From Stomoxys calcitrans (lineage: Eukaryota > Arthropoda > Insecta > Diptera > Muscidae), in NCBI RefSeq assembly GCF_963082655.1, contig NC_081552.1, forward strand, positions 188,864,075 through 188,928,074: a DNA stretch of 64,000 nucleotides, read 5' to 3'. The number at the start of each line of letters is the position of its first letter. Position 1 is the first letter of the stretch. Both the position numbers and the translations under genes were made by a program. This document shows, piece after piece, positions 23,616 through 33,964 of this stretch. The notes beneath the pieces are model-generated. The model saw only the letters and a list, made by a program, of their open reading frames with translations, was not told the DNA's origin and searched no databases.

Positions 23616-23815
23616 ATTACTTGTTTTGAGCCTTTCTCAGCTCACCTTAAATTTTCTTACCTCAGCCTTATAGACATGCCAATCGTGTTGTGCCCTTGTG
23701 GCTTTCCCTCTGTTGAAGAGTTTTTTGCAACCCCTCCTTAGACCGACTAGTTCTGTGGTGCACCATGAGTGTCGCTGTTCGCGATCCGCTTGGGTTGAAT
23801 ATCTATATCCCCTCC
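23616..23815 (-). pseudogene. LINE-I retrotransposon linker fragment
   Basis: The minus strand reads QRHSWCTTELVGLRRGCKKL, FNRGKATRAQHDWHVYKAEV and RKFK. This matches the endonuclease-RT linker at 46760-46910 (RPPWWTPELVDLRKDWRKLF there). It is a short dead fragment. Confidence 0.6.
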
Positions 23816-23817
23816 CT

Positions 23818-24560
23818 TTTATACCCACCACCATAGGGTGAAGGTTCTACTTATCTAGCTATTCCGTTTGTAATACCTCGAAATATTGAACTAGGACCCC
23901 ATAAAGTATATATATTCTTGATCGTCTCGAAATTCTGATTCGAACTAGCCATGTCCGTCCGTCCGTCTGTCAAAATCACGATCGGGGTCGAATGCGTAAA
24001 GCTAGCCGCTTGAAATTTTGCACAGATACCTTACATTAATGTAGGTCATTGGGGATTATAAATGGGCTATAACGGGTCAGATTCGGATATAGCACCCATA
24101 TAATCCGATCAACCGATTTGATTTCTTGAGCCCATGCAAGCCACAATTATTGTCCGATTTGGCCGTGGCGATTTGCACATAGTGTTCTGTTGTGAATTCC
24201 AACAACTGTGTCAAGTACGGTCTAAATCCATAAACAAAAACCTGATATAGCACCCATATAAACCGATCTCCCGATTTGACTTCTTGAGCCCATGCACGCC
24301 ACAATTTTTGTCTGATTTGGCAGAAATTTTGCTCGTAGCGTTCCGTTATGACTTCCAAAAACTGTACCAGATCCCGTCCAAATCGGTCAAGAACCAGATG
24401 TAGCTCCCGTATAAACCAATCTCCCGATTTGGCTTCTTGAGCCACAATTTTTTTTGATTTGGTTGAAATTATGCTCGTAGCGTTCCGTTATGACTTCCGA
24501 AAGCAGCACGCAGGTTAAGTTCTTTAACGGGCCAAATCGGACCATATTTGGATATATTCG
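23818..24560 (+). mobile_element. HINE-1 element lacking its 3' end
   Basis: It has TTTTATACCCACCACCATAGG, ACCCCATAAAGTATATATAT, GAACTAGCCATGTCCGTCCG and three to four core monomers. It breaks off into the next element. Confidence 0.7.
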
Positions 24561-24562
24561 GA

Positions 24563-25135
24563 CCATATGGGGGTATATTCATTTTGTCATTCCGTTTGTA
24601 ACACATCGAAATATCCATTTCCGACCCTATGAGATATATATATTTTTGATCAGCGTAAAAATCTAAGACGATCTAGACATGTCCGTCCGTCTGTCTGTTG
24701 AATTCACCCTACAGTCCTTAAAAATAGGGATATTGAGCTGAAACTTTGCACAGATTCCGTTTTTGTCCATAAGCAGGTTAAGTTTGAAGATGGGCTGTAT
24801 CGGACTATATCTTGATATAGCCCCCATATAGACCGATCGGCCGATTTAGGGTCTTAGGCCCATAAAAGCCACATTTTTTTCCGATTTTGCTGAAATTTAT
24901 GATGATGAGATGTGTTAGTCCCATCGACATCCTTCGTTAATTTGGCTCAGATCGGTCCAGATTTAGATATACCTACCATATAGACCGATCTCTCGATTTA
25001 GGGTCTTAGGCACATAAAAGCCACATTTATTATTCGATTTTGCTGAAATTTGGGACAGTGAGTTGTCTTAGGCCCTTCCACATCTTTCTTTTAATTGGCC
25101 CTGATCGGATCAGATTTAAATATAATTAAATATAA
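24563..25135 (+). mobile_element. HINE-2 element, 5' portion
   Basis: It opens with TATGGGGGTATATTCATTTTG, then CATGTCCGTCCGTCTGTCTG, TTGAGCTGAAACTTTGCACA and two core monomers with CCATATAGACCGATC. It ends within about 50 bp of the polyadenylation signal of the secreted-protein gene at 25185. Confidence 0.7.
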
Positions 25136-25151
25136 TCGTTATTATAACCAA

Positions 25152-25157
25152 TTTATT
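25152..25157 (-). terminator. Polyadenylation signal of the 25185-25558 gene
   Basis: AATAAA on the minus strand, 28 bp past the stop codon of the small secreted-protein gene. Confidence 0.6.
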
Positions 25158-25184
25158 AAAACTATATTTCGTTGATATTTAGTT

Positions 25185-25558
25185 TTAGTTGGCTACTCCC
25201 AGTGAAGACAGTAATTCGTTAATAGTTATCAACAAATCACCAACCAGAACAAAGAACTCGCCAGTTTTTGCTGCTAAATGTTCATTAAGGAGGGCCTGGG
25301 GATTGCTTAAAATGGTTCTTAGACCATTTTGAATTTTTGATAGATCAGCCACTGCGGTTCGAAGATTTTCGATAAAATTATTCTGCTGTGCATGTATTCC
25401 AACAAAACATGCTACGAAAGGATTAAATTTAAAAAACAAAAATTTTATTTTTATAAAAATTGTCGTTCTATATATAACATATTATCTATAAATATAAATG
25501 CACATATAATATATTTACCTACAACAAAGAAAAATGCAAAGGTCTTTTTCGAACTCAT
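25185..25558 (-). CDS. Small secreted protein, 88 residues, paralogue 1
   Basis: Two exons: 25558-25519 (13 codons plus one base) and 25411-25185, separated by a 107 bp GT..AG intron (donor GTAAAT, acceptor TTCGTAG). The spliced product starts MSSKKTFAFFFVVACFVGIH and has a hydrophobic signal peptide probably cut after HA at residue 21, giving a 67-residue mature chain that begins QQNN. The mature chain has no cysteine and is predicted to be mostly amphipathic helix, with AVADL, RTILSNPQALLN and a C-terminal LVGDLLITINELLSSLGVAN. Over half its residues match the paralogue at 31089, with one 4-residue gap, and the intron is at the same codon and phase. I do not recognise the family; function unknown. 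Secretion is inferred from the signal peptide. Confidence 0.8.
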
Positions 25559-25589
25559 TACAGTTATGCTTTTGATAGATGGCGCAAGA

Positions 25590-25628
25590 AACTGATGTGG
25601 AAATATTGGCTTATGTAGAAGTTTTATA
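25590..25628 (-). promoter_or_regulatory. Core promoter of paralogue 1 (TATA and initiator)
   Basis: On the minus strand TATAAAA occupies 25628-25622 and a perfect fly initiator TCAGTT occupies 25595-25590, with the A at 25593. This predicts a 5' UTR of about 35 bases before the ATG at 25558. Confidence 0.65.
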
Positions 25629-25659
25629 AGAATTGAAATGCGAAAAAAACACAACAATA

Positions 25660-26130
25660 GTTTGGAATGTTAGAAATTGTACTTGGTGCCGAATATTGAA
25701 TATTACCAACTTTATTATAGAAAATTAGTTATAATTAAATTATAATTACCCGTTTACTTCTGAAGTTTAGGCCATTAGCCTAAGTGGATACAAAAACGTG
25801 AGGAGTTATTACACTGCATGGCAAAGCTTTTTCCTCGGAAGTACAGAGAAACATTGTGTGCAGAGGGCGAAGCTTCCAATCAGCAAATTGGATTACATTA
25901 ACAATGATTATGATGGGGGCGATGGTGTTTCCAATATACAAAATATTGTGGTAAAATCGTGCTGAATTAAAATGTACACATATTGATTCAGTTTATAGCT
26001 GGACTAGTCAAAAAGTCGAAACGGGGGATCGATTTCTAGGTGGGGGTGTTATCTTTTGATAGGCCAATATATTACCTGGTGTTGAGAAGCCATGAATGTA
26101 CTCCACGTATTAAATTACAAAAAAAAAAAA
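25660..26130. other. Intergenic stretch upstream of paralogue 1
   Basis: AT-rich unique sequence with no gene. It may hold regulatory DNA for the secreted-protein gene, but no motif can be named with confidence. Confidence 0.3.
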
Positions 26131-26132
26131 AA

Positions 26133-26575
26133 ACAATAAAGGTGTGCTAAGTCCGGCCGGGAGGCTCAAGAAGTCAAGATAAGACATCGGTTTATATGGC
26201 AGCTATATCACAACATGGAGCGATATGGCCCATTAACAATCCCAACTGACTTGTAAGGGTCTAACGCAACTCAAGGATCTGTAAGGGTCTAACGCAACTC
26301 ATTGTATCAAGTTAATTGGTTAAAAAATCCACATTTAAAGGGCCTAAGAACTCAAAACGGGAGATCGGTACACGTTAGCCAAGTGTAGACAGATATATCC
26401 AAGGGTAGACCGATCTGAACGAATGTTGAAGAAACTAATTCAGCCCACTGTGCAAAATTTCAGCGAAATCGAGAAATAAAAGTGCTTTTATTGTTCCAAG
26501 TTTTTAAACCGGGAGATCGGTTTATAGGGCAGCTTTATCTAAATATAGCCCGATCTTAACCATACTCAATATGTG
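26133..26575 (-). repeat. HINE-1 and HINE-2 core fragments
   Basis: 26133-26255 has a broken HINE-1 3' tip (GGTGTGCTAAGTCCGGCCGG) joined directly to a core unit. 26256-26575 has HINE-2 core units, including a 22 bp repeat of GTAAGGGTCTAACGCAACTC. Confidence 0.55.
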
Positions 26576-26769
26576 CCGGCTACTGCTGCACATCGACGCG
26601 TGTGTCAAGAAACAAATTGAAGATCAACCTCTGTGGTTTATGGTTTGGGAAGAACTCATTTTATTTCTAATTACATCTTAACTCTAAACCTAAATCGATA
26701 TATGTACAAACAAACTAAATCTATGCGGTCACAGGCAGCGACCTGGTGACTTAAAGGAGTCGAACCTTT
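26576..26769. other. Short unclassified spacer
   Basis: Nothing recognised between the HINE-2 core fragment and the LINE-I remnant. Confidence 0.25.
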
Positions 26770-27730
26770 TTTTGCCAAAATATTTTCGCCTCAGACATAA
26801 TTTCTCCAATAATCTCCGACAAATGCATATCAGTCACAATCTATTCTGACACCACGTTGTCTGTTGGAGAGTTTGCCGTGAAATATGTATCAACGACTAG
26901 TTCTAGTGTTTCCTCACTAGACATTGTCCAGAGATTCTCCGTCTCTGAATAAATCCCACCGCAATAGGTTTCGAGGATAGGATCTTCCATAGCCTCGAAG
27001 ATAAGATCTTCCTAAGCCTGGAGGCCTAAGTTGTATCCTCCTCGGAGTTGCAGAATTCCATCCAGGATTTGTTCTGAGCCTTTCTCAGCTCGCCTTTATA
27101 ATTTCTTGGCTCAGCCTTATGGAGTTCCAATCGTTGTGATGCTCTTGATGATGTTTTCGCCCTGTTGAAGAGATTTCTGCAGGTCTTCCTAAGACCAACC
27201 AGTGCACCATGGCGGTTGTTGTTTGCTCTTTGGTTTGGTTCTAGATCATACTAATACAAGCAAGCCATTCAGTTGGTGGACTTTTGAAGCGCCCTCCACC
27301 AGACCAGAACACCATACTGCATTATGAGTCTGACAACTGCAGTATACATCCTGTGCATGACACGCGGCTTAAACCCACCAACTATTGCCATTGGCTCTCT
27401 TAAAGGTGTATAGGACAATAGCTGCCTTTCTTGACCTTTCCAAGATGTTTGATTCGAACTTCGATTTCCTATTCAGCAAAACACCCAAGTAGTTTGCGCT
27501 TTCAGTTAATGGAACATTCTTTCCTCCCAAGCAGACAGGTGCCACTGTGGGTAACTTGTATCTCCTACTGAAAATAACAACTTCCGGATTTGCGCCTAGA
27601 CCACTTTCCGTAGGCCCCTTCGCTGTCGTGCATAGGGCTTCCTGAAGTATATCTCTAAGAGTGCAGGGGAACTTTCTTATAATTTTTATCGATGATAGTT
27701 GACACGAGTCTAGTCAAGCTTAGATTTTAG
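26770..27730 (-). pseudogene. LINE-I retrotransposon fragments (RT thumb and linker), rearranged
   Basis: Minus-strand translation near 27660-27400 gives an RT palm/thumb segment: EVVIFSRRYKLPTVAPVCLG, GKNVPLTESANYLGVLLNRK, SKFESNILERSRKAAIVLYT. The stretch 27230-26900 on the same strand corresponds to the linker that should lie upstream, not downstream. Two pieces are therefore joined out of order. Multiple stops. Confidence 0.55.
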
Positions 27731-27814
27731 TGAGAAGTGTTGCGAATTCGTTTGATTCTAAGCCACTTTGAGAAAATATAATTTGAACGACTTAACGCCA
27801 TTGAAAACCATATA

Positions 27815-28766
27815 TTGGGTTGCCCAAAAAGTAATTGTCGGTAATATAGTAGTTATATAGTCGGCGTTGGCAAATTTTTCAACATCTTGTGACTCTGTAA
27901 TTGCATTCTTTCTTCTGTCAGTTATCAGTTGTTACTTTTAGCTTGCTTTAGAAAAAAAGTTCGCGGAATTTTGTTTACATTTGTGTGTTTGGCGTCAATT
28001 TTAATATGGGTACCACATGTATTGAAAGAAATTCATTTAACAAACTGAATCAACGCTTGTGATATGCACCTTAAACGCAATGAATTCGATCCGTTTTTAA
28101 AACGAATCATAACTGGAGATGAAAAATGGATTGTTTACAACAACGCTAGTCGAAAACGATCATGGTCCAAGCATGGTGAACCAGCTCAAACCACTTCAAA
28201 GGCTGATATCCACCTAAAGAAGGTTATGCTGTCTGTTTGGTGGGATTGGAAGGGTGTGGTATATTTTGAGCTGCTTCCAAGGAACCAAACGATTAATTCG
28301 GATGTTTATTGTCAACAATTGGACAAATTGAATACAGCCATCAAGGAGAAGCGACCAGAATTGGGTCAATCGTAAAGGTGTCATATTCCACCAGGACAAC
28401 GCTAGACCGCACACATCTTTGGTCACTCGCCAAAAACTGAGTGAGCTTGGCTGGGAACTTTTGATGCATCCACCATATAGCCCTGACCTTGCACCATCAG
28501 ACTATCATTTATTTCGATCTTTGCAAAACTCCTTAAATGGTAAAACTTTCGGCAATGATGAGGCTATAAAATCGCACTTGGTTCAGTTTTTTACAAATAA
28601 AGGCCAGAAGTTCTATGAGCGTGGAATACTAAATTTGCCAGGAAGATGGCGAAAGGTTATCGAACAAAATGGCAATTATATATTTGATTAAAGTTCATTC
28701 TAAGTGTTATTAAAAATGCATTTACTTTCTTTTAAAAAATTCGCAATTACTTTTTAGGCAACCCAA
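27815..28766 (+). mobile_element. Mariner-family transposon, internally deleted, with intact ends
   Basis: The 952 bp element has terminal inverted repeats starting TTGGGTTGCCCAAAAAGT at the left and, reverse-complemented, TTGGGTTGCCTAAAAAGT at the right: one mismatch over more than 20 bp. TA duplications occur at 27813-27814 and 28767-28768. Intact ends mean it could be moved in trans if a matching transposase exists; that is inference. Confidence 0.9.
28007..28691 (+). pseudogene. Mariner transposase pseudogene (DD34D, N-terminus deleted)
   Basis: The frame starts inside the family's WVPHEL motif (WVPHVLKEIHLTN), has a stop at about 28046, then runs to LGQS at 28375. A frameshift near 28357 separates it from the rest, which reads through HQDNARPH to FD and a stop at 28691. 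The second and third catalytic aspartates, in QDNARPH and PYSPDLAPSDYHLF, are 34 residues apart, as in classical mariners. The first lies in the ITGDEKW motif. The entire N-terminal DNA-binding helix-turn-helix region is missing, so no active transposase can be made. Confidence 0.85.
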
Positions 28767-28879
28767 TAGTTTATCAACTATATCATTGAATACAGTGTGT
28801 TAAAAAATTGTTGAAACTCATTACGTAGTTTTCTTTTCTCTCCCACGAAATTTGTCGACAAAAAATTCCTAAGGAAATT

Positions 28880-29755
28880 TGGATAAAGGATCCGAACCAG
28901 CTATGCTGCCACTGCGGCTATGAGGCTATGGGAGAATGGATTGAGGAAAAGGGAAGAGGTTTCCGATTGGATACCTGAGATGACACTTGAGGTCGAGTGC
29001 GAGACACTGCTGCCAGCGGTACAGTCTTACAGGACTGACGGAACCCTAGTATTGCCATATGCAAGATTATGTTACACGGATGGATAAAAGCTAGAGGACA
29101 AAGTGGGCCTGGGGTCTACATTGAGAACGCAGGATCTGTTTTAGACTGTCTGACCATAATACGGTCCTGCAGGCGGAGATCCGGGCGATCATGGAACGTT
29201 GACGTTGAGTGTAAACATCTTTACGAAAGTAAACTGGCCATAAGGGCAATAACAACCAGGACGGAAAGGTCATGAACAGTCTTAGAATGTAAGAAGGAGA
29301 TTAACGCCCAATAAACTTGGTTAACCTGAAGCATTTTGGGCCGGCGTAGTCCAACTTAAGAGCGTGGGCGACATACGCGCATGTTACACTGTGGAACTGT
29401 GAAACAGTCGATAGGACGGCGAAAATCCTATGAGGTGATCCGGATCGTGAGAGGACGAGGCTTTTAATGAAAGGAAGCAAAAGGAAGGTCAGTATAGCTT
29501 TTGGTATCATAACAGGACACTTAGGACTACGAGCTCACTTATGCAACATCGAAGCGGCAAGTGATAGCATGTGTAGGAAATGTGGGGAAGATGATGAGAC
29601 GTTGGAGCATTTCGTATGTCATTGCCCGACTTTCGCGGCTAAAAGACACCGGTACTTAGGTGGTGACACAATACCAGATATGAACCAACTTAGGGGAGTG
29701 GTATGGAAAACAATTAAGGATTTTGTATGTAGCACAAAATTCCTAACTTAAAATA
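28880..29755 (+). pseudogene. LINE-I retrotransposon fragment (RNase H and C-terminal zinc motif)
   Basis: After a decayed RT end (AMLPLRLWG), the text near 29070 reads CYTDG then KLEDKVGLG, the first RNase H motif with a stop inside. The frame at 29467-29751 reads SIAFGIITGHLGLRAHLCNI and a zinc-knuckle-like CRKCGEDDETLEHFVCHC. This order is typical of RNase H-bearing non-LTR elements. Several frame breaks. Confidence 0.65.
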
Positions 29756-29761
29756 TTCTTT

Positions 29762-30720
29762 TTATACCCACCACCGAAGGATGGGGGTATATTCATTTTG
29801 TGATTCCGTTTGCAACACATCGAAATATCCATTTCCGACCCTATAAAGTATATATATTCTTGATCCGCGTAAAAATCTAAGACGATCTAGACATGTCCGT
29901 CCGTCTGTCTGTTGAAATCACGCTACTGTCTTTAAAAATATAGATATTGAGCTGAAAATTTGCACAGTTTTTTGTCCATAAGCAGGTTAAGTTCGAAGAT
30001 GGGCTCTATCGCACTATATCTTGATATAGCCCCCAAATAGACCTATCCTCTGATTTAGGGTCTGAGGCCCATAAAAGCCACATATATTATCGGATTTTGG
30101 TGAAATTAAGTACGGTGAGTTGTGTTAGGCCCTTCGATATCCTTCGTCAATTTGCATCAGATCGGTCTAGATTTGGATATAGCTGCCATATAGACCCATC
30201 CTCCGATTTAGAGTCTTAGGCCCTAAAGCCACTTTTATTATCCGATTTTACTGACATTTGGGACAGTGAGTTGTGTTAGGCCTTTCGATATCCTTCGTTA
30301 ATTTCGCCCTAATCGGTCCAGATTTGGATATAGCTGCCATATAGACCGATCCTCCGATTTAGGGTCTGAGGCCCATAAAAGCCACTTATATTATCCGATT
30401 TTGCTGAAATTTAAGACGGTGTGTTCTCTTAGGCTCTTCGCCATCTTTCTTCAATTTGGCCGTGAACGGATCAGATTTGGATATAGGTGCCATATAGACC
30501 GATCTCTCGATTTAATGTTTTGGGCCCATAAACAACTCATTTATTGTCCGATGTTGCCGAAATTTGGGGCAGAGAGTTAAGTTAAGCCCCTCCACATGTT
30601 TCTGCAATTTGGTCTAGATCGATCAAGATTTGCATATAGCTGTCATATAAACCGACAACTCGATTTTAAGTATTGACCGCAAAAAAGGCGCATTTATAAT
30701 CAGATTTAACTGAAATTGAA
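29762..30720 (+). mobile_element. HINE-2 element, lacking 3' hairpin
   Basis: It starts TTTTTATACCCACCACCGAA, followed by ACCCTATAAAGTATATATAT, GATCTAGACATGTCCGTCCG and about five core monomers with CCATATAGACCGATC and CCTTCGATATCC. The array fades before the promoter of the secreted-protein gene at 31089. Confidence 0.75.
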
Positions 30721-31019
30721 CAAACTGAAGTGCTAACAAACGAAAACACATACCGCTTCGAAGGACCATAATAATGCTCATAATAAATCATTCCATAATG
30801 ACTTTAGGCCAATGGATTTCTATTCCAAACCACTGTGCTAAGGTGCATATTTTTAAGTGTTTTGTAAATATAAGGGTATGAAATTAATTCAGCATGCACA
30901 CAGTTTTGTAATCTAGCATAACACGCAGCTAAAAATTCTCCTAATATCCGCATCATTTTCTTTATAGAAATGCTTGATGTTGTTGTTAGATTTTGTGCCA
31001 TTTGGACTTTATCGACTGC

Positions 31020-31053
31020 TATAAAAGCTCAATTCGAATTTTCACTCGACATT
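31020..31053 (+). promoter_or_regulatory. Core promoter of paralogue 2 (TATA and initiator)
   Basis: TATAAAAG at 31020-31027, then an initiator-like CGACATTAG with the likely start A at 31051, 31 bp downstream. This gives a 5' UTR of about 38 bases before the ATG at 31089. Confidence 0.65.
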
Positions 31054-31088
31054 AGTTTTCAGATTAGCAATTCGGAAGAGCAACTAAA

Positions 31089-31449
31089 ATGGCTTCGAAG
31101 AAGATCTTTGCAGTTGTCTTCGTAGCAGGTTGTTGCAAACGTTGTCCTATAAACTTGTGTGGAAACAGTTTAACTGAACTTTTCAATATTTTTTCCTGCA
31201 GTTGCCGCTATGGGTATTTGGGGCGTTCAAGCACAGCAGAATAATTTAGTACAAAATCTCAATGGTGCAGTAGCTGATTTAGCCAAAGTCCTTGGCGGCC
31301 TAGGCACAATTCTGAGTAATCCCCAGAACCTTCTTAATGGACAATTGGGATCAAATGTTGGCGAATTGGTAAACAGAATAGTAGTCTTAGTTGGATCCTT
31401 ATTAAGAACTGTTACGGAGTTGCTTATCGCATTGGGTTTGGCAAGTTAA
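31089..31449 (+). CDS. Small secreted protein, 95 residues, paralogue 2
   Basis: Exon 1 is 31089-31128 and exon 2 is 31202-31449, with a 73 bp intron (weak donor CAG|GTTGTT, strong acceptor TTTTTTCCTGCAG). The product starts MASKKIFAVVFVAVAAMGIW and has a signal peptide probably cut after GVQA at residue 24. The 71-residue mature chain begins QQNN, contains AVADLAK, LGTILSNPQNLLN and a leucine/valine-rich C-terminal half (IVVLVGSLLRTVTELLIALG), and has no cysteine. Reading through the intron would shift frame and stop, so splicing is required. It is paralogous to 25185-25558, transcribed in the opposite direction about 5.5 kb away. No known domain is recognised. A fly secreted effector, salivary or antimicrobial role is possible but not shown by the sequence. 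Confidence 0.85.
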
Positions 31450-31540
31450 GACGGTTTTACCAAATGTTGAGATATGATATGTCTTCAAGTGAATATTGTA
31501 TACCATTACCAATGTGTTACACTTTTTAATAATTTTGCAA

Positions 31541-31546
31541 AATAAA
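31541..31546 (+). terminator. Polyadenylation signal of paralogue 2
   Basis: AATAAA about 92 bp after the stop codon, in an AT-rich 3' flank. Confidence 0.6.
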
Positions 31547-31744
31547 TGAACAATGTGTCCTCTAAACTCAGCAATTTGGTTTTACTAAAATTCGCACATA
31601 GTTTGTTTTAAAACGAGTTTACTATGCGGCACATTCTTTAAAATACGGGAAAAATTCATTGAAGTACCCAACCTTGAGTTTTGATATGCAAGAGAGTATT
31701 CGTATTTCCTAGTAAGCGTATGATCATGTGGAAATAGTTCAGAA

Positions 31745-33952
31745 TAGAAAGTTCGGCCGGGCCGAACTTTGTATACCCACCACCTCGGGTATATATGTAA
31801 GCCACCTTTCGTCATAATCCACTGAAAACTGCATAATTTATGCCCACATAGCAGCTATATCGAAATATGGTACGATTTGGCACAAATTCGGCATGGACAA
31901 TTTCAATTTGTATAACAAATTTTGTAGAACAAAATATTGGTCTTTTTGGTAGCCATGTCCAAATATAGACCGATCAGAACCATATACGACGCGGATGTCG
32001 AAAAGCCTAACATAAGTCACTGTGTCAAATTTCAGCGAAATCTAATTACAATATAAATGAGCTTTTAGAGGGCCAAAACTTTAGAACGAGAGATCGGTCT
32101 ATATGGCAGCTATATCCAAATCTGAACCGATCTGGGCCAAATTGAAGAGGAATATCAAAGGGCCTAACACACCTCACTGTGCCAAATTTCGGCGATATCG
32201 GACAATAAATGCCCATTTTATGGGCTCAAAACCTTAAATTGTGAGATCGGTCTATATGGCAGCTATACTCAAATCTGGACCGATCTGTGCCATATTGCAG
32301 AAGTAAGTCGAAGGGCTTAACGTAACTCACTGTCCCGAATTTCGGCGGCATCGTACAATAAATGTGCCTTTTATGGGCCTAAGACCCTAAATCGGCGGAT
32401 CGGTCTATATGGCAGCTATATCCAAATCTGAACCGATCTAAGCCAAATTGCAGAAAAATGATGAAGGACCAAACACAACTAGCTTTCCCAAATTTCAGCA
32501 AAATCGGATAATAAATGTGGCTTTTATGGGCACAAGAACCTAAATCGGCTGAACAGTCTATATGACAGCTATATCCAAATCATGACCGATCTAAGCCAAA
32601 TTGCAGAATGATGACGAAGGGCCTTACATAACTCGCTTTCCCAAATTTCAGCAAAATCGGATGATAAATGTGGCTTTTATGGGCCTAAGATCCTAAATCG
32701 GCGGATCGGTCTATATGATAGCTATATCCATATCAGCACCAATCTAAGCCAAATTGCAGAAGAATGGCGAAGGGTCTCATGCAACTCACTGTCCCAAATT
32801 TCGGCGACATCGGACAATAAATGCGCCTTTTGTGGGCCCAAAACCTTAAATCGAGAGATCGGTATTTATAACGGCTATATCCAAATCTTGACCGATCTTA
32901 GCCAAATTGAAGAAGGATGTCGAAGCGCCTAACTCACTGTCCCGAATTTTAGCAAAATCGGACAATTAATGTGGCTTTTATGGGCCTAAGAACCTAAATT
33001 GGATGATCGGTCTATATGGCAGCTATATCCAAATCTGGACTGATCTGGGCCAAATTGAAGAAGGATGTCGAAGCGGACATTGAATGGTCTAATAAGTACA
33101 AGTCATTGTTCAATTTGTAGAACAAAATATTGATCTTTTAGCAAACTATATCTAAATATAGGTCGATATAAACCATATACGACACGTATGTCGAAAAGCC
33201 CAACATAAATCACTGCGTCAAATTTCAGCGAAATCGAATTATAAATGTACCTTTTATGTGGCCAAGACTTTCAATCGAAAGATCGGTCTATATGGCAGCT
33301 ATATCCAAATCTAATCCGATCTGGACCAAAATGAAGAGGGGTGTCACTGTCCCAAATTTCGTGGAAATCGGAAAATAAATGCGCCTTTTATGGGCCGAGA
33401 TATCGGTCCTATGGCAGCTATATTCAAATCTGGACCCATCTGAAGTAAACTGAATAAGGATATCGAAGGACCTTACACAACTGACTGTCCCAAATTTCAC
33501 CAAATTCGGACAACAAATGCGTCTCTAATGAGCCCAAGACCTTAAATCGAGAGATAGGTCTATATTGCAGCTACATTCAAATCTGGACCGATCTGGGCCA
33601 AATTGCAGAAAGATTTCGAGTGGCCTAACACAACTCATTGTCCCAAATTTCAGCAAAATCGAATAAAAAATAAAGCTTTTAGTAAAGCTTTTAACCTTAA
33701 ATTGGCGGATCGGTCTATATGGACAAAAAGAGCAAGCATCTGTGCAAAGTTTCATCTCACTATCTTTATTTTTAAAGGCTGTAGCTTGATTTTAACATAC
33801 AGACGGACGGACAAGGCTAGATAGTCTTAAATTTTTACGACGATAAAGAATATATACGTCATAGGGTCGGCAATGGATATTTCGATGTGTTGCAAATGAA
33901 ATGACAAAACGAATATACCCCCATCCTTCGGTGGTGGTTATGAAAATTGACA
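31745..33952 (-). mobile_element. HINE-2 element, full length, large core array
   Basis: In minus orientation the 3' end at the left holds the perfect palindrome AGTTCGGCCGGGCCGAACT next to TTGTATACCCACCACC. The 5' end at the right holds ACAGACGGACGGACAAGG, AGAATATATACGTCATAGGG and ATACCCCCATCCTTCGGTGG. About eleven core monomers of roughly 150 bp, anchored on GATCGGTCTATATGGCAGCT, fill the middle. It lies just 3' of the secreted-protein gene. Confidence 0.8.
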
Positions 33953-33964
33953 TGAAATCTTTTT

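Noticed and set aside
31749..31769. GC-rich palindrome as a transcription terminator
   Set aside because: The same hairpin occurs at the 3' end of nearly every HINE-1/HINE-2 copy, so it is a transposon terminus.
32090..33760. CRISPR-like array
   Set aside because: The regular spacing of about 150 bp is far too long for CRISPR, the 'spacers' are themselves repeated, and the genome is animal.
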